From Dactylonectria macrodidyma (taxonomy: Eukaryota; Ascomycota; Sordariomycetes; Hypocreales; Nectriaceae), in contig JAGMUV010000047.1 of NCBI GenBank assembly GCA_020744425.1, positions 124,001-188,000 of the forward strand: a stretch of DNA of 64,000 bases, written 5' to 3'. Shown in pieces: positions 1 through 11,148 of this stretch. The notes under the pieces are model-generated. The model did no database searches and was not told the origin of the DNA. It saw only the letters and a list, made by a program, of their open reading frames with translations. Position 1 is the first letter of the stretch. Every line of letters begins with the position of its first letter. The translations under genes were made by a program, and so were the position numbers.

Positions 1-877
1 CGTCAGTTCCATGAGCCTCCTTATATCGAGGGTGCTTCATGAGTTTGGTAACTGCTCGCCGCAGAGCAGGACCAGTGTTATTCGTGACAGTGTCCTCGAC
101 AGCTTGTCGAAACTCCAAGGCAAAGTCACCTGGAGGAACAGGTTGGGCGAAGTTATCCTTAAAGCGAATCATCCACTGCCAATGATTGCGATAGAGGTTA
201 TGGACTGAGCCTCCGCTTCCGATAATGAGTGTGTCTTCGTATCGTAGGGGACGTAATGCCGCTCCAATTTTGAGATGCATGTGCGGATCGTATCGGGCAT
301 TCATGGAGACAATAGTCGTAGGCAGAGGAGCACAGTTTGGAAACATGCGAATGATGATGAGAAAGGTGTCGTGGATCCAGTCAAACTTGCGGTTAGCCCG
401 CGCATTGATGCCGGCTGCTTGAAGCATGTTGATGACACGCTGGCCCCCTTCGAGATCTGGCACCATCTTGTATGGCATATAGCGGGCTTCAGTCACACTG
501 CCGACGGGGTCTTTCTGCGCGTTAGGGTTCATGCTGACTTCAACTGTGTCGTTTGGGGCATCCCAGTGAGCTCCCTGTGTGAAAATACAACATGGTTAGT
601 CAAATCTACACCTGAAGACGTAGACAGAGAAGTGGATTCAAACAAACCATCATGACAATTCTCTTGACGCCTCGACGCAAGGCTTCATTGCCAATGCCTT
701 CCCATATCTTTGCCGGTTCCGACTCTTCTCCCAGCATCATAGTCGAGCCATGAGCTAAGAGAAACACCGGTGTTGGTGCTAAAAGAACATAATTAGCACC
801 CAAAGTTCGACAAACTGTCCTGTCCAGCTCGAGGGATCCCGGATTCGCTCACCGTTCTGTGCTGGTATACTTCCCAT
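1..877 (-). CDS. LigB-family extradiol dioxygenase (3' end beyond window)
   Basis: Partial gene, exons 877-853, 778-648 and 574 to beyond base 1. It encodes a DODA/LigB-type aromatic ring-opening dioxygenase, a non-heme iron or zinc enzyme that cleaves catechol-like rings. Seen: the N-terminal TPVFLLAHGS block with the first metal histidine, GAHWDAP at the start of the third exon, and GSGGSVHNL further on, all typical of the family. The introns (852-779 and 647-575) have clean GT/AG ends and restore the frame. The reading frame stays open upstream to an ATG at 1177 and would add a hydrophobic N-terminus. I prefer the ATG at 877 because it directly precedes the conserved domain and leaves the shared promoter word (1055-1063) 178 bases upstream, as in other cluster genes. 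It is divergent from the aldehyde-dehydrogenase-like gene. Family assignment is firm; substrate unknown. Confidence 0.88.
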
Positions 878-1054
878 GTTGGCCGATGAATTACTAATTT
901 GCACCTCAATGAGACGATACCGCGCACCCCGAGTACCCAGCCCAGGAAGATGCTGTTTTATTCCAGCAAAACCCCGAAGCATCCGCAAAGTCTGACGACG
1001 CAAATACCCATGTGGATCCAAACGCTTTATCTTCAGGTCTGTCGGCCCACCACT

Positions 1055-1063
1055 GTGGAGCCG
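1055..1063. promoter_or_regulatory. Shared cluster promoter word GTGGAGCCG, copy 1
   Basis: Exact GTGGAGCCG on the + strand, followed by AGCCG. It lies in the divergent region between the dioxygenase (start 877) and the aldehyde-dehydrogenase-like gene (start 1418), so it could serve both. Function is inferred only from recurrence upstream of other cluster genes. Confidence 0.5.
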
Positions 1064-1417
1064 AGCCGAAGATTGTTCCTCGCGGAAGCTCGGTCGCTCG
1101 TAGAATGCGAATGCACCAAACAAAATGCATATCAAAAACCTACCAAGAGCTGTCCTGAAGTATGAAGCGTGACACAATTGTCTTTAGAGATGATTACTGA
1201 GCTTGACCTATTATGAGTTCTGCATCCAACGTATATCGCACCGTCAGCGCGGCATGGACCGAAGGTCGGCTGGAGAACGTGTTGCAACGGCAAAAGGAAC
1301 TGGCTGCCCTCCATGGCAGTGTCAAGAAATCCTCGAGTAACTTAATCAGAGCTCTCAATCAAGGCAAGATTGACTCAATTGGGTGTTGATTAATCAGATG
1401 GAAACATAACTGACACG

Positions 1418-2966
1418 ATGGCAGACCTACAAACTACCGACGAGAGCGCGGCGGAAGAACTCCAATTGACACTTGACACGATCAAACACCTTTACGATGG
1501 CCTCAACTTCCCAGCCAGCCTAGCCAACGAGCGATCGATCAAACAAGGAGCCAGTTCAGTGGACAACCTGGTGCCTCTGGGACCAACACTCATTGATCCC
1601 GCCCCCCATGCACCGGTTGCCAGTACACTCATCCCGTTGGCAGCGGCTGTGGCGGCTGGAAGCGCTGTTGTTGCGTTGGCGCATTCATCTGTTCCAGCCG
1701 TCAATGACTTGTTACGAAAGATCCTTAGGGAGAGCGTGGACGTTGAAGCCGTCGATCTCACCGACAACGACTCTGCCGACACCCGTCAGCAACTTGGTCT
1801 GAAGTTGTTCGGTGTCGCAGTGCTCCAGAACTTGCACGAGCGCGCCAGCACAACCAAGCTTCTCTCCCAGACGAACCCACTGGTGCGCATCCTCTCGCCG
1901 CCATCTGGGGTTTGCACCGTCTTTGTCGACCGTAGCGTCCGGGACCTCAAGACTGCAGCAAGCCATCTCCACAACTCTGTCCTCGCTAGTCCGCGACATC
2001 ATCCCTTGAGGCTCCCCAGGCTATGCTTTGTCGATGAAACAATCATCAACGACCTAGAGGGGCTTTTACTTAGCGCTGGGTCAAGCTCCATTGAGCCCCT
2101 ACAGTATGATGACGACAACAAAAAGACCCAGGCCTTGTATAAGCAGCTCAAGTCCACGTTTCCCTCTCTGTCCAAGAAGACCGCCAATGGCACGTCCAAT
2201 TATCTTTCCTCAGTGGTGGGACTGAAAAGTTCCGAGTATGTGGATCGTCAAACGTCACAAGATTCTGATACTAACCTACTGCTCTGTCATGCTAGTCCCA
2301 TCACCGCAGAAAGTATCCGCGCAGTTGCTCGATCCATCGCCGATTGCCACAGCGGTATCTTGCTGATCCCTACTCGAAGCCTCGATCACGGCATAGACAT
2401 ACTAAGCAAGCTGTAAGAGTGCCACGGCGAAGTGCATCCCAGATAACAGAGCTGTCAACTAATCCCTACGTCACAGGAATGATAAGATGCCCTCGCAGGC
2501 AACCTACGTCTTTGGAGAATCCAAGCCATCTTTCTACGTCGCAGCATTCAGCAAGACTGTCCAAGTATTTATCAATGCTATTCCCCCATGGTCGCTCGGT
2601 ATGCATCAACACCTGAATGATCTCAAGAGCCATCACTAACTACGTCTTGGAACAACAGTTGCTGTTGCACCCAACTCGGTTTCCGTCTCCAATCGCATTC
2701 TGTACTCGAGGGAAGACTTTTCAGTCAATAAGCCCGTTATTCAGGACTCCCTCAAGCCTGCTAGGTCGGTCAAGATCGACCCAAAGTCGTTCTGGCCTTT
2801 GATGTCGCATACGCTGCGTCTGGGGAAAATCAAGCAGCCCAAGGGAGGAAGTCTCAGTTATTTTGAACGCGGCTTGATTCTTGGCTTGGCATTGAGCCTC
2901 GTCGCCATCTCAGGAGTCTCTGTGGGTGTTTACCGTGCAAGTCATGTTTTCTTCCAGCGCACATGA
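1418..2966 (+). CDS. Aldehyde-dehydrogenase-like protein with C-terminal membrane anchor
   Basis: Three exons (1418-2412, 2477-2598, 2659-2966) give 474 residues. The N-terminal two thirds follow the aldehyde dehydrogenase fold: a Rossmann-like stretch rich in Ala/Val near residues 65-90 and a catalytic-domain-like stretch starting near CTVFVDR (about residue 165). The canonical GQxC nucleophile motif is not visible at the expected place, so the protein may be catalytically altered. A hydrophobic segment (GLILGLALSLVAISGVSVG) close to the C-terminus predicts a tail anchor in a membrane. Both introns have good GT/AG ends and conserve phase. The gene is divergent from the dioxygenase. It might oxidise an aldehyde formed by ring cleavage, but that is inference and the missing Cys argues for caution. 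Confidence 0.75.
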
Positions 2967-3832
2967 CGAACTGCCGTAGCTTGAAGATGAGACAGGATCG
3001 TATTGTATTGGCCAGGATCGAGCGCAGTTGTTGCAATATTGAAAGCATAATGGTAGAAGTCAAAGATGTATGTGTAATACTTTCGCGAGATACATTAGAA
3101 AAATGCTTATTTCTCCAGCTATTTGGCAAGTAGGAATACGATAGTTGCAAGCGACGAAAGTTGTTATTCCCTAGGTCCAAATGGGATCATCACCAGTTAC
3201 AATGTAATCTATAATCTATCAAACTCATCCCGGTAGAAGTCGCAGTAACGGCCGTCTCAATACAAGAGTGAAGTCCTTTGATGGTCTCAGCATCACCGCG
3301 CAATCTACCATAAGGTCGCTTGGCAGATCAGGATTTGCGCTTCTGATGTTACAAGGTAGGCGAACAGGCTTGTTGCGTGTTTGGCCCATAAATTAATGAG
3401 AACTTGAACCGTAGAATGAAGTGCCCAGATTAAACACGGCCCAAGGAAGAACAATTGCCTAGGCTGGTAGATAGATTCTTGATGTTAGCTGGTGTCTAGC
3501 CGGAGGTCTCGGAGAGGGAACGAACTAAGCGAACTCCATGTACGGGGCTCCGCATTGTGTTACCAATCCCGCCGATTGTACGGTCTCGAAGTTTCTCGAC
3601 GAGTAAAGGCTCCAGGTAGCTACCGTCAGTGACACATTGCGTTCATGTCTGTGGAGCCGTGTGGACAAGCCGAACGGCCAAGGAGCTAGTCTTTGTCTCC
3701 CACTCATCACAACACACCGTCATCGTAACTCTCGGATCGACGCCTCTAATCAGGATCAATACTTAAGTAAAGGCCCTTATTGACTCATAGACAAGCAAGT
3801 GAATACCTAAATACCAAGATACATCGACAGTA
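2967..3832. other. Intergenic region, no gene seen
   Basis: No open frame here resembles a protein family on either strand. It holds the terminator side of the aldehyde-dehydrogenase-like gene and the promoter of the cupin gene, including one copy of the shared word at 3651-3659. Confidence 0.6.
3651..3659 (+). promoter_or_regulatory. Shared cluster promoter word GTGGAGCCG, copy 2
   Basis: Exact copy in the sense orientation, ending 174 bases before the cupin start codon; the context reads CTGTGGAGCCGTGTGG. The flanking CTGTGGAGCCG is also shared with copy 1. Confidence 0.5.
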
Positions 3833-4401
3833 ATGGGTCTCACTTCTCAATCTCCTCTGCGCCGGGTGGTTACTCACCACAAAGGCACCAACTCCGCGGT
3901 CCTCATCGATGATGAGCTCCAGCCCTTTCCTGCCTTCGCTAGCGATGCCGTTACCGTCTGGCAGAATAACCAATATCCGGCTGAGCTCGTCAACCAAGAT
4001 CCGACGGGATCTGACGCGGTCATTTACACCCGTGGCTCGCTGATTCGGGCTGTGGATTTCCCTCCAAACTCGCAGGGGCACAACCACGGAACTGCATCAC
4101 TCGACTACGGCATCGTGTTTGATGGCGAGCTGGAGTTGGTTCTTCAGGACGGCTCACGAACAATTGTTCGTGCAGGCGACGTCGTCGTTCAACAAGGTGT
4201 AAGCGCTGCATAGAGAAGCGCCCTTCTCCAATGCCGATATGCTGACGAAACCAACCGTATTAGACTATCCATCAGTGGAATAATCTGACCGATAAACACG
4301 TACGTGTGCTTTTCGTCCTTTTCCCGTCTCAGAAAAAGACTGTGGATGGCGTCGATGTGAGCGAAGAGGGTGTGCCAGAGAAATATCTTCCTCGTGATTG
4401 A
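3833..4401 (+). CDS. Small single-domain cupin protein
   Basis: Two exons (3833-4198, 4264-4401) encode 167 residues. Cupin motif 1 is seen as GHNHGTASLDYGIVFDGE (HxH metal pair), and motif 2 as GDVVVQQG followed across the intron by TIHQWNN (third histidine). These are the metal ligands of the beta-barrel cupin_2 fold. The intron begins GTAAGC and ends TTAG, and splicing is needed to complete motif 2, which supports the model. Small fungal cupins in metabolite clusters act as isomerases, cyclases or dioxygenases; which applies here cannot be read. It lies between the aldehyde-dehydrogenase-like gene and the convergent SnoaL-like gene and has a shared promoter word upstream. Confidence 0.85.
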
Positions 4402-4954
4402 TGAAGAGGTTTGATAGTATTGATCGAGATGTACAGACCTTTGAAGCAATTATGAGTGTCTACCGAGTTTTAAACGATTGCATTGTGTGAAGTATGCCCT
4501 AGGTTAGACATCTTGGCTCACAGGATGCTGGGGAAAAGACATGGAGCATATTGATCCCCTACACACATTTTGAGGCATGCAGTTCAAAGGTCATTCTGAC
4601 GAAGAAGGCAAAAGATTACTTGAACCCTGGAACTAGCATCACTAAGCCATATGTGCCATATACGGGCAAAACGAACGGAAGCTTTCAACAGCTAGCCCGT
4701 GTGTGCGGTTCATGATCTTGTTCTGCTTCGAACACACACTATCTGGTTTTGAAGCCGCCATGTGAGGCAGATTTTCTTAAGTGGCTCGGGCTTTTAATCA
4801 CTACTGTGGCGGTAGCTCAAAGTGCGATGTGTAGACAGGATGTATATTGGTACCCACGCCTTCATTCACTGTCTATAGATTTGTATGCCAACCCTGCGAG
4901 GTGGGAACTTTATGTGTGACCTTACCATCATTCTAACCCATCAGGCGTTCTCTA
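4402..4954. other. Convergent intergenic region, no gene seen
   Basis: Lies between the 3' ends of the cupin gene and the SnoaL-like gene. No convincing open frame and no repeat noticed; presumably the two 3' untranslated regions. Confidence 0.6.
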
Positions 4955-5478
4955 CTACGAGTTCCTCTCAATGACGCGGGTAACAAGGTCCCTGTAGAAT
5001 TTGGTTAGTAAAACATAGTATAGCTTACAGACGCTGATGCCTTACGTGTCCATGTACGCTCGGACTGTAATGATCTTGCCCTCATCGTTGAAGCCGAGAA
5101 TCCAAGAGTATTCGTTGGGGAATGGCTCTCCGTCCTTCGTCTTGGTGTTGACCGCCTTCAGCTCTACGGCGGCTTGGTTGCCATCGACAATGATGTTCTG
5201 CACAACCAGATGCAAAGGCCCAGCCCAAGTTGAAGAAAGGGGTTTTGTCCCCTCCTGAAACGCAGCGGCAGACTTGTAACGACCGGATATCTTACAGAAC
5301 GTGCCTGTGAGCGCTCATGTCAGCTGATTGGTCTTAATGCCATGTCCCTCGCCTGTCAATATCCGCCCTTACCCTTCACCGTCCAGTCCACGTTGGGATC
5401 CACGTGGGGCCAGAAGGATACCATGTCGCCCGAGGCGACAGAGTCAAAGATAGTGCGAACATGTTCATGGGTAACCAT
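4955..5478 (-). CDS. SnoaL/NTF2-like fold protein (ketosteroid-isomerase-related)
   Basis: Three exons (5478-5373, 5304-5046, 4991-4955) give 133 residues, the usual length for the SnoaL-like family. Seen: an N-terminal helix with IFDSVASGDM, then FWPHVDPNVDWTVKG, and a C-terminal beta-rich half with AAVELKA, EYSWILGF and GKIITVRAYMDT, the typical end of this cone-shaped fold. Members act as cyclases, isomerases or dehydratases on small aromatic or polyketide intermediates. Both introns have GT/AG ends and keep phase. The gene is transcribed away from flavin monooxygenase 1 and shares with it a 593-base divergent promoter. Fold assignment is fairly strong; reaction unknown. Confidence 0.82.
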
Positions 5479-6071
5479 TTTGAGTTATTGGGGCGAAGGT
5501 GTGAGCTAGGTAGTCAACAGGAGTAGATGAAAAGTAATATGCTCTGGGACATTGCCAGAAGGCACGAATGATGGCGTCAAATAGCCAAGGAAATACACGC
5601 AATAGAGACGGCCCCGGAAAGCCCCATATTACTGTGATCCACTGTTGTAGTGGTCAAGCGGCACGCGGCCGGCTCGGGGGGGGGGGCGGCGAGACCTTGA
5701 CTGTGTGGAGAAGCCCGAGATGGATTGGCGTGGATAGTTAGCCAGCCGGTGGGGCCGAACCAATGTTTGCTCTCGTGATGTCTGTCGGTCGGCTTTGAGG
5801 TTAGGGCATGTGACTGAATGCTAATGAGGCCAAGTGGCCGAGACACTGAGGTGCTACGCTTGGGTTTCTTGCGGGAATGGCTCACAATGACGTGCACGGT
5901 ATATGGTTGTATCGTACACATTCGACGCCTGATACCAACTTATATCGTGTGCCTGTCCCCTGCTTGTTCGACGCTCCTCAAAACTGAAGTCATTCTCACT
6001 TTCGCCACAGATCTCATAGAGGTGCCAAGGATATCTATTCCGCCCAACAACCCACCAAGCTAGTGCTCAAG
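5479..6071. promoter_or_regulatory. Divergent promoter region between SnoaL-like gene and monooxygenase 1
   Basis: No gene is seen. It holds a run of 11 G at 5676-5686, a CGGCTC core at 5670-5675 and a degenerate relative of the shared word (GTGGAGAAGCCCG at 5705-5717). These are weaker matches than the exact copies elsewhere. Confidence 0.4.
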
Positions 6072-7636
6072 ATGCCTCTGAAAATCATCATCGTTGGTGC
6101 TGGTCTCGGGGGTCTTGGCTGTGCCATTGCTTTGACTCGTGCTGGCCACAAGGTTGAGGTATGTAGACCATTGTTTCTTGATGGAGGGGTGACAAAGCCA
6201 ACGCATCAAGGTATTCGAACAATCCTCGTTCCTGAACGAAGTTGGCGCTGCAATCCATATTCCTCCCAACGCCACCAGAGTTCTCAAACACTGGGATTGC
6301 GACTTTGAAGATCTACAAGCCACCCTTTGCAATGCAATCAAGGTCTACGACAAGACAGGGAAGCTCATGTTTATCCCTGCGGTAAGCACCCATCAAGTCC
6401 GAGGCTACATGAATCATCTACTGACTTTTGTTCTTCTCCTTAGAGCACCAAGGCACTCCATGAGAAGCTCAATACTCGAGATGAATGGCTTCTCTCGCAT
6501 CGCGTCGACTTACACAACACTCTGAGGAAGCTAGCCACTGACGAGACGTATGGAGACAATCTGAAGATCCGTCTTTCCAGCCGTGTCATGTCCGCGGTGA
6601 GTCACTGTCTGCGCCTTTTTATTCTCCTTTCCAGTATTATTCTCATCGTCATCGCCACTTTGTGCGTATCATGTGGCTAACGGTGCGACTTTGCTCAAGG
6701 ATGCGGAAGCCGCAGAGATTGTTCTTGAGGACGGGACCAAACACCGAGCTGATCTACTCGTCGGAGCAGACGGCGTGCATGTAAGTAGTAAGACTGTTAC
6801 AGCTACGTAACATGCATGCTAAACCAGGTTGCAGTCAAAAGTCGTCGCCGCGGTGACCCAAAAGACGCCTGAACGCAAGAGCACAGGGCAAAACACATTC
6901 CGATTCTTGGTCCCTATGGACAAGATTCAGGCCAATCCGCTCACGAGACGCTTATTTGCGAACCTTGGTATCGACTGCCAGCACGTTTTTGTTACATATG
7001 ACCGTCGTCTAGTTATTTATCCTTGTCGGCGCGGCAAACTGCTCAACATCGTCGCCATGCATCCAGCTGAGGATTCCAGCCTTGAATCCGAATCCTCATG
7101 GCTTGCTGGAGGCAAGATAGAAGACTTGCTCAACACTTACAGCGAGTTTTCCCCCGACATCATCGAAATGTGCAGTCTTGCCGAAGACTTGAAGCTCTGG
7201 AGCTTAGCTACAAGAGATCCCCCCGAGAAGTTCTATAGGGGCAGGACTGTCTTAGTAGGTGATGCAGCTCATCCCATGCTTCCTCGTAAGTCCTCGTTTA
7301 CCAAGAGTGTAATGTGCTCTAACAGCAATAGACCAAGGTCAAGGTGGTGCACAGTCCCTGGAGGACGGCGCAGCTCTTGGAGCTCTGTTCCCTGCCGATA
7401 CAACTGTAGATCAAATACCGAGGAGACTCGCGCACTTTAACAAGCTCCGGTATGGCCGAGCAGTAACCGTTATGTTCATGTCAAAGATCAATGATGAGAG
7501 GCGAGGAGAGATGATGGATGACCTCCGCAAGTTTGTTCCTGACGCGCAGCTTCCGAAGAGCATGTTTGAATACGCTTGGGACTCATACGTTGTTCGTGAT
7601 GCGCAGCAGCTCCTGGCGAATGAGACCAAAGCTTGA
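6072..7636 (+). CDS. FAD-dependent group A monooxygenase (salicylate-hydroxylase-like)
   Basis: Six exons (6072-6158, 6211-6381, 6444-6596, 6700-6780, 6835-7285, 7332-7636) give 415 residues, normal for this family. The FAD dinucleotide motif GAGLGG is at residues 9-14, with FEQSSFLNEVGAAI after it, the DG motif VGADGVH in the middle, and the second FAD motif TVLVGDAAHPMLPHQGQGG spanning the last intron. These enzymes use NAD(P)H and oxygen to hydroxylate aromatic rings, some with decarboxylation. All five introns keep phase and join conserved blocks, so the gene looks functional. A splice at 7285/7332 is needed for the HQGQGG block. Substrate is unknown; the closest functional class by motif is salicylate or 6-hydroxynicotinate type. 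Confidence 0.9.
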
Positions 7637-8559
7637 AGCAGAGCAGCATACAGGGAAACGGGGGCAATGGTATCCAATTGTCCAGGCTCTATTAGCTAAA
7701 GCAACATCCCAACACTTGGTAGTCGATGTGTGGAAGACCGTGAAAGGCAGCAATTCAGAAGGAGTAGGACTTCATATGACCTTTCCGTTGAGAAGTTCAG
7801 TACCAACGGCGTAGCTGAGAAAGCAGGCGCCTCGAGGTCGTCTCTGTGACTTATCGATGTATTAAGGCAATGGTAGAAGGATAAACTTGATCGTCATACG
7901 GAGACAGCTTGAAGCAAAGTGAACCCCCAATCTCAACAATGCTAAAGCGCACAGGGAGATTCTAAAACAAATAAGGAAGCGCTACGTGATTATTCTGGTA
8001 ATATCCATAGAATTACTTATTGAAAACCTTGTCTGCAAACCTTGAGTGAACACTTGGCTGAGTTGCGACTCAAGGGAATGGCACAACGACCCCATTGAGA
8101 ATGCCATACCTAGCAAACAAATTCTGAGAGGCTTCCAAGCGCTTCCCTCCGCGAGCGAAGCCCCTCTGGCAGACTGTTCTGACACATGCAAGGCCCACAC
8201 CACTCCACTAGTACCCATTAAGCTAGCTGCTTCGGAATGCGCCGCCAGCAAAGCCGAAGTCATCGAGTCATCACATCGGAGTGTCGGTAATTACCCCACC
8301 GGATCTCTCCCATTGTCAGGCGATCCTGTGGAGATGGCGCTGGTGCTGACATGTGGAGATGTCGTTCCAGATCTTGACCACCGGCTTGCTTAGCTGAGCG
8401 CCTGAACCGTGCTACGAACATGGCTGTAGTGAGCCGGTCAGTGACATCCCCAATGTCCGAATTATATATCGTTCAGTTTCTATAACAGTTTTCTTGCGAC
8501 TACCACTATCGTGCACTACTTCAAAAGTCAAGACTCCAATCAAGACACCAACTGTCACG
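7637..8559. other. Intergenic region upstream of monooxygenase 2
   Basis: No gene recognised. Two copies of GTGGAGATG (8328-8336 and 8353-8361), 25 bases apart and about 200-230 bases before the start codon of monooxygenase 2, share the GTGGAG half of the cluster word. They may be a diverged or half-site version of it. Confidence 0.4.
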
Positions 8560-10393
8560 ATGACGGACACGACACGTCAAGTAGATGAAACTTTTTCATC
8601 CTCCAACTTGAAGAGGGACAAGTTCACTGAGATAGATCATTCCAACATTCCACTCGAAAAGGAAGAATGGCCCGTCATCATCATCGGTTCGAGCATGGTT
8701 GGTAAAACCCTTGGTCTGCTACTTGGTTATCATGGGTATGAAAATCCTAAGCCACTCAACAATGTGACAACACCATTAACTATTTGCTAGTGTTAAGTCA
8801 ATGTCATTTGATCGCCATGCCGCTGCAGGTACCCATCCTCGAGCGGCTGGCTTGAACTTCAGGACGAGCGAAATCCTCCGTCAACTGGGACTCGAGGAGT
8901 TTACTTTGGAGCAGAGTGCGAGTGAGTTCGATCTCAACGCTGGCATGCTCCTGGTCGAGAAACTCGTCGGCGGCAAAGTCTTGAAGCATCTCCAAGAGCA
9001 TGACCCCGAGAAAATCAAGGATATCACCCCTTCTAGCTGGGTATGGATCTCGCAACGCATGTTTGAACCCATCCTGGGCGCCCACTCGGACCAGTACGAC
9101 AGCGTACAGCTCCACGGACACGAAGTGCTCCTTTACGAAGAAGTGGAGGACGGAGTCATTGTTGTGGTCAAGACTCTCGATTCAGGAGAGATCAAAAAGC
9201 ACAAAGCGTGCTATGTGGTCGCCTGCGATGGAAACCGGAGCCCAACCCGCCAGAAAGAGGGTATCTCTTGGGATGGACCAGGTATTCTCAGGAACAGCGT
9301 TAGCGTCAGCTTCAAGTCTGACCTGAGCCCTTTCATTGGCAAGAGAATGGTTCATGGCGTTATCTATGTTGCAAACGAAAAGATTGGTGGCGGCTTTCGC
9401 CTTGAAAACGAAGGAAAGGAGGGACTCCTCATGGTCAATAACGTAGGATCCAAGGCCGATTTTGCACCTGGTTCCGTCACATCGGAAGAGGCCAGGGAAT
9501 ACTTCTATGCGTGTTCTGGCCTCACCCCAGACCAGTTGTCTCTTGACATCCAGACCATGAACTACTGGACAATGGCGGCATATACGGCTGGCAAGTTTGC
9601 CAGTAAAGGCGGCCGTGTCTTCCTGGCTGGAGATGCTGCTCATATCATGCCACCAACTGGAGGCTTGGGAGGAAACACTGGAATTGCGGTATGCCGCCGG
9701 CTTGATATCCAAACGCCTCTGGACTAAGACTGACATAGTTGTGTATAGGACGCTCACAATATCGCATGGAAGCTCGCGTACGTCTTGTCCGGCAAGGCGT
9801 CGCATTCCCTGCTGGAGACTTACAACAGCGAGAGGAAGCCGATAGACGAGTTTACGGTCTTGCAAGCCCACAGTCGGTTCCAAAACCGCGTTGTGGTCCA
9901 GCAACCACCCGCCCCGGAAGCTCCTGATGTCGCCATAGAACTAGGATACAGATACCCTCAGGGCGCCTTTCTCCCAGAAGAACATTACAAAGTTCCGAAG
10001 CAGCTTTACGACGATCCGGCGCAGCCCACAGCAGTCCCAGGGTCCAGGTTTCCGCATGTCTTTCTTGAAGAGACTGCGAGTCCCCATAAACGCATCTCGA
10101 CGATTGATCTCGTGAAGAAGAATTTCGTGCTCATCACTATCGAGCCGGAATCACCCTGGATCCGAGCCGCTAGCCAAAGTCCTATCGAGCTGGATGTACA
10201 TGCTCTGAACGCGATGTCTAGTCCATACAGAGATTCAGAGGGGGCTGTTGAAAGGAAGTGTCGTCTCAAAGTCGGTGAAGCAATGCTTGTACGGCCTGAT
10301 GGTTTCATTGCTTGGAGAGGCGGGAGGTCCGATAATGGTCATGCCGAACAGTTAAAGATTGCGCTAGAGGGTATATTGGGAAAGAGTTTCTAG
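8560..10393 (+). CDS. FAD-dependent aromatic hydroxylase (phenol-monooxygenase/TetX-like group A)
   Basis: Three exons (8560-8735, 8791-9688, 9749-10393) give 572 residues, the size of the PheA/TfdB/RdmE-type branch. Seen: the first FAD-binding loop as GSSMVG at residues 43-48 (first variable glycine replaced by serine), THPRAAGLNFRTSEIL, the DG motif ACDGNRSPTR, and the GD motif RVFLAGDAAHIMPPTGGLGGN completed by DAHNIAWKLA across intron 2. A C-terminal thioredoxin-like domain ends with MLVRPDGFIAWRGG. The start at 8560 is chosen because an in-frame ATG at 8494 adds only a low-complexity leader. It stands next to monooxygenase 1 in the same direction. Likely a ring hydroxylase or Baeyer-Villiger-like step; substrate unknown. 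Confidence 0.9.
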
Positions 10394-10559
10394 AATTTCG
10401 AGTTTCAGTCAAGTAGTTGCTTTAATCTAAGATTTAAGTTTAAAGACTTTATGACCAGACACAGAATGAGATAACCTCGTACCAAACTCACACAGAATTG
10501 TCCTATTTGAGTAATGTTGATCAAGCTGATGTAGCCATTTGACTCGGTCTTGGGTCTCA

Positions 10560-10847
10560 TTGCTAGAGTTCTGGTAGATACATACATCGTTCCGGTCAGG
10601 TTGCCCACATCATCAGGGTAATGTAGAGAATAGAGCGGCGAAGGTAGGACCTGACGGTAAAAGCTTCCTTGGCAAGCGTGAGTCCAGAGTTGTTTGTGGC
10701 AAGCGCTTTCTCTTCCTCCAGTTGCATGTTGATGCCGTCCATCTCGTTGCGAATGTAGGGGTGGTCTGCGGGAAGGCCTCGCAACCTGGACAGAACAGCT
10801 GTCAGGACAACGGAACAAGACAAGAGAACACACCCTCCGTTGCCCAT
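10560..10847 (-). pseudogene. Relic of an MFS sugar/quinate transporter
   Basis: On the minus strand a frame reads LRGLPADHPYIRNEMDGIN and then RRSILYITLMMWA. This is the central loop and seventh transmembrane start of sugar-porter MFS proteins (normally followed by a TGTNA block). Right after MMWA the frame is lost by a one-base change, and NLTGT resumes in another frame. No upstream or downstream transmembrane segments remain. It is a short, broken remnant, with no sign of a complete gene. It suggests that the cluster once held, or sat beside, a sugar- or quinate-type permease. Confidence 0.6.
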
Positions 10848-11148
10848 GAGTTATGTATAAGCATAGGACAGTCCTCCAGGGTTATTCCTAGAGCAATTCT
10901 GCGTGGTGCCCACAGCCTAGTAGTGGAACGTGAAATGATACTTGTGGGATTCAACTCGCAGCAAAGAGTTTCATGTTATCTATCTCGTAATGATATATCT
11001 CTGATGCGAAAAGACTAAATCCTAGCCCATTAAGTCAAAAGGTCTTGCTATAACCGTGGTTGAACGATTACAGCTTGCTAGCTTTATAGGCCTCAAGGTG
11101 CAATTGCCCACATTGCATGCGTTTCCGCATCAATCTCTTGGATACTTA

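Noticed and set aside
275..655. 126-codon plus-strand open frame opposite the dioxygenase
   Set aside because: Shadow of the dioxygenase exon; the minus-strand frame carries all conserved motifs.
5676..5686. Run of 11 G in the divergent promoter
   Set aside because: Homopolymer without other structure; may be a slippage tract or a sequencing problem.
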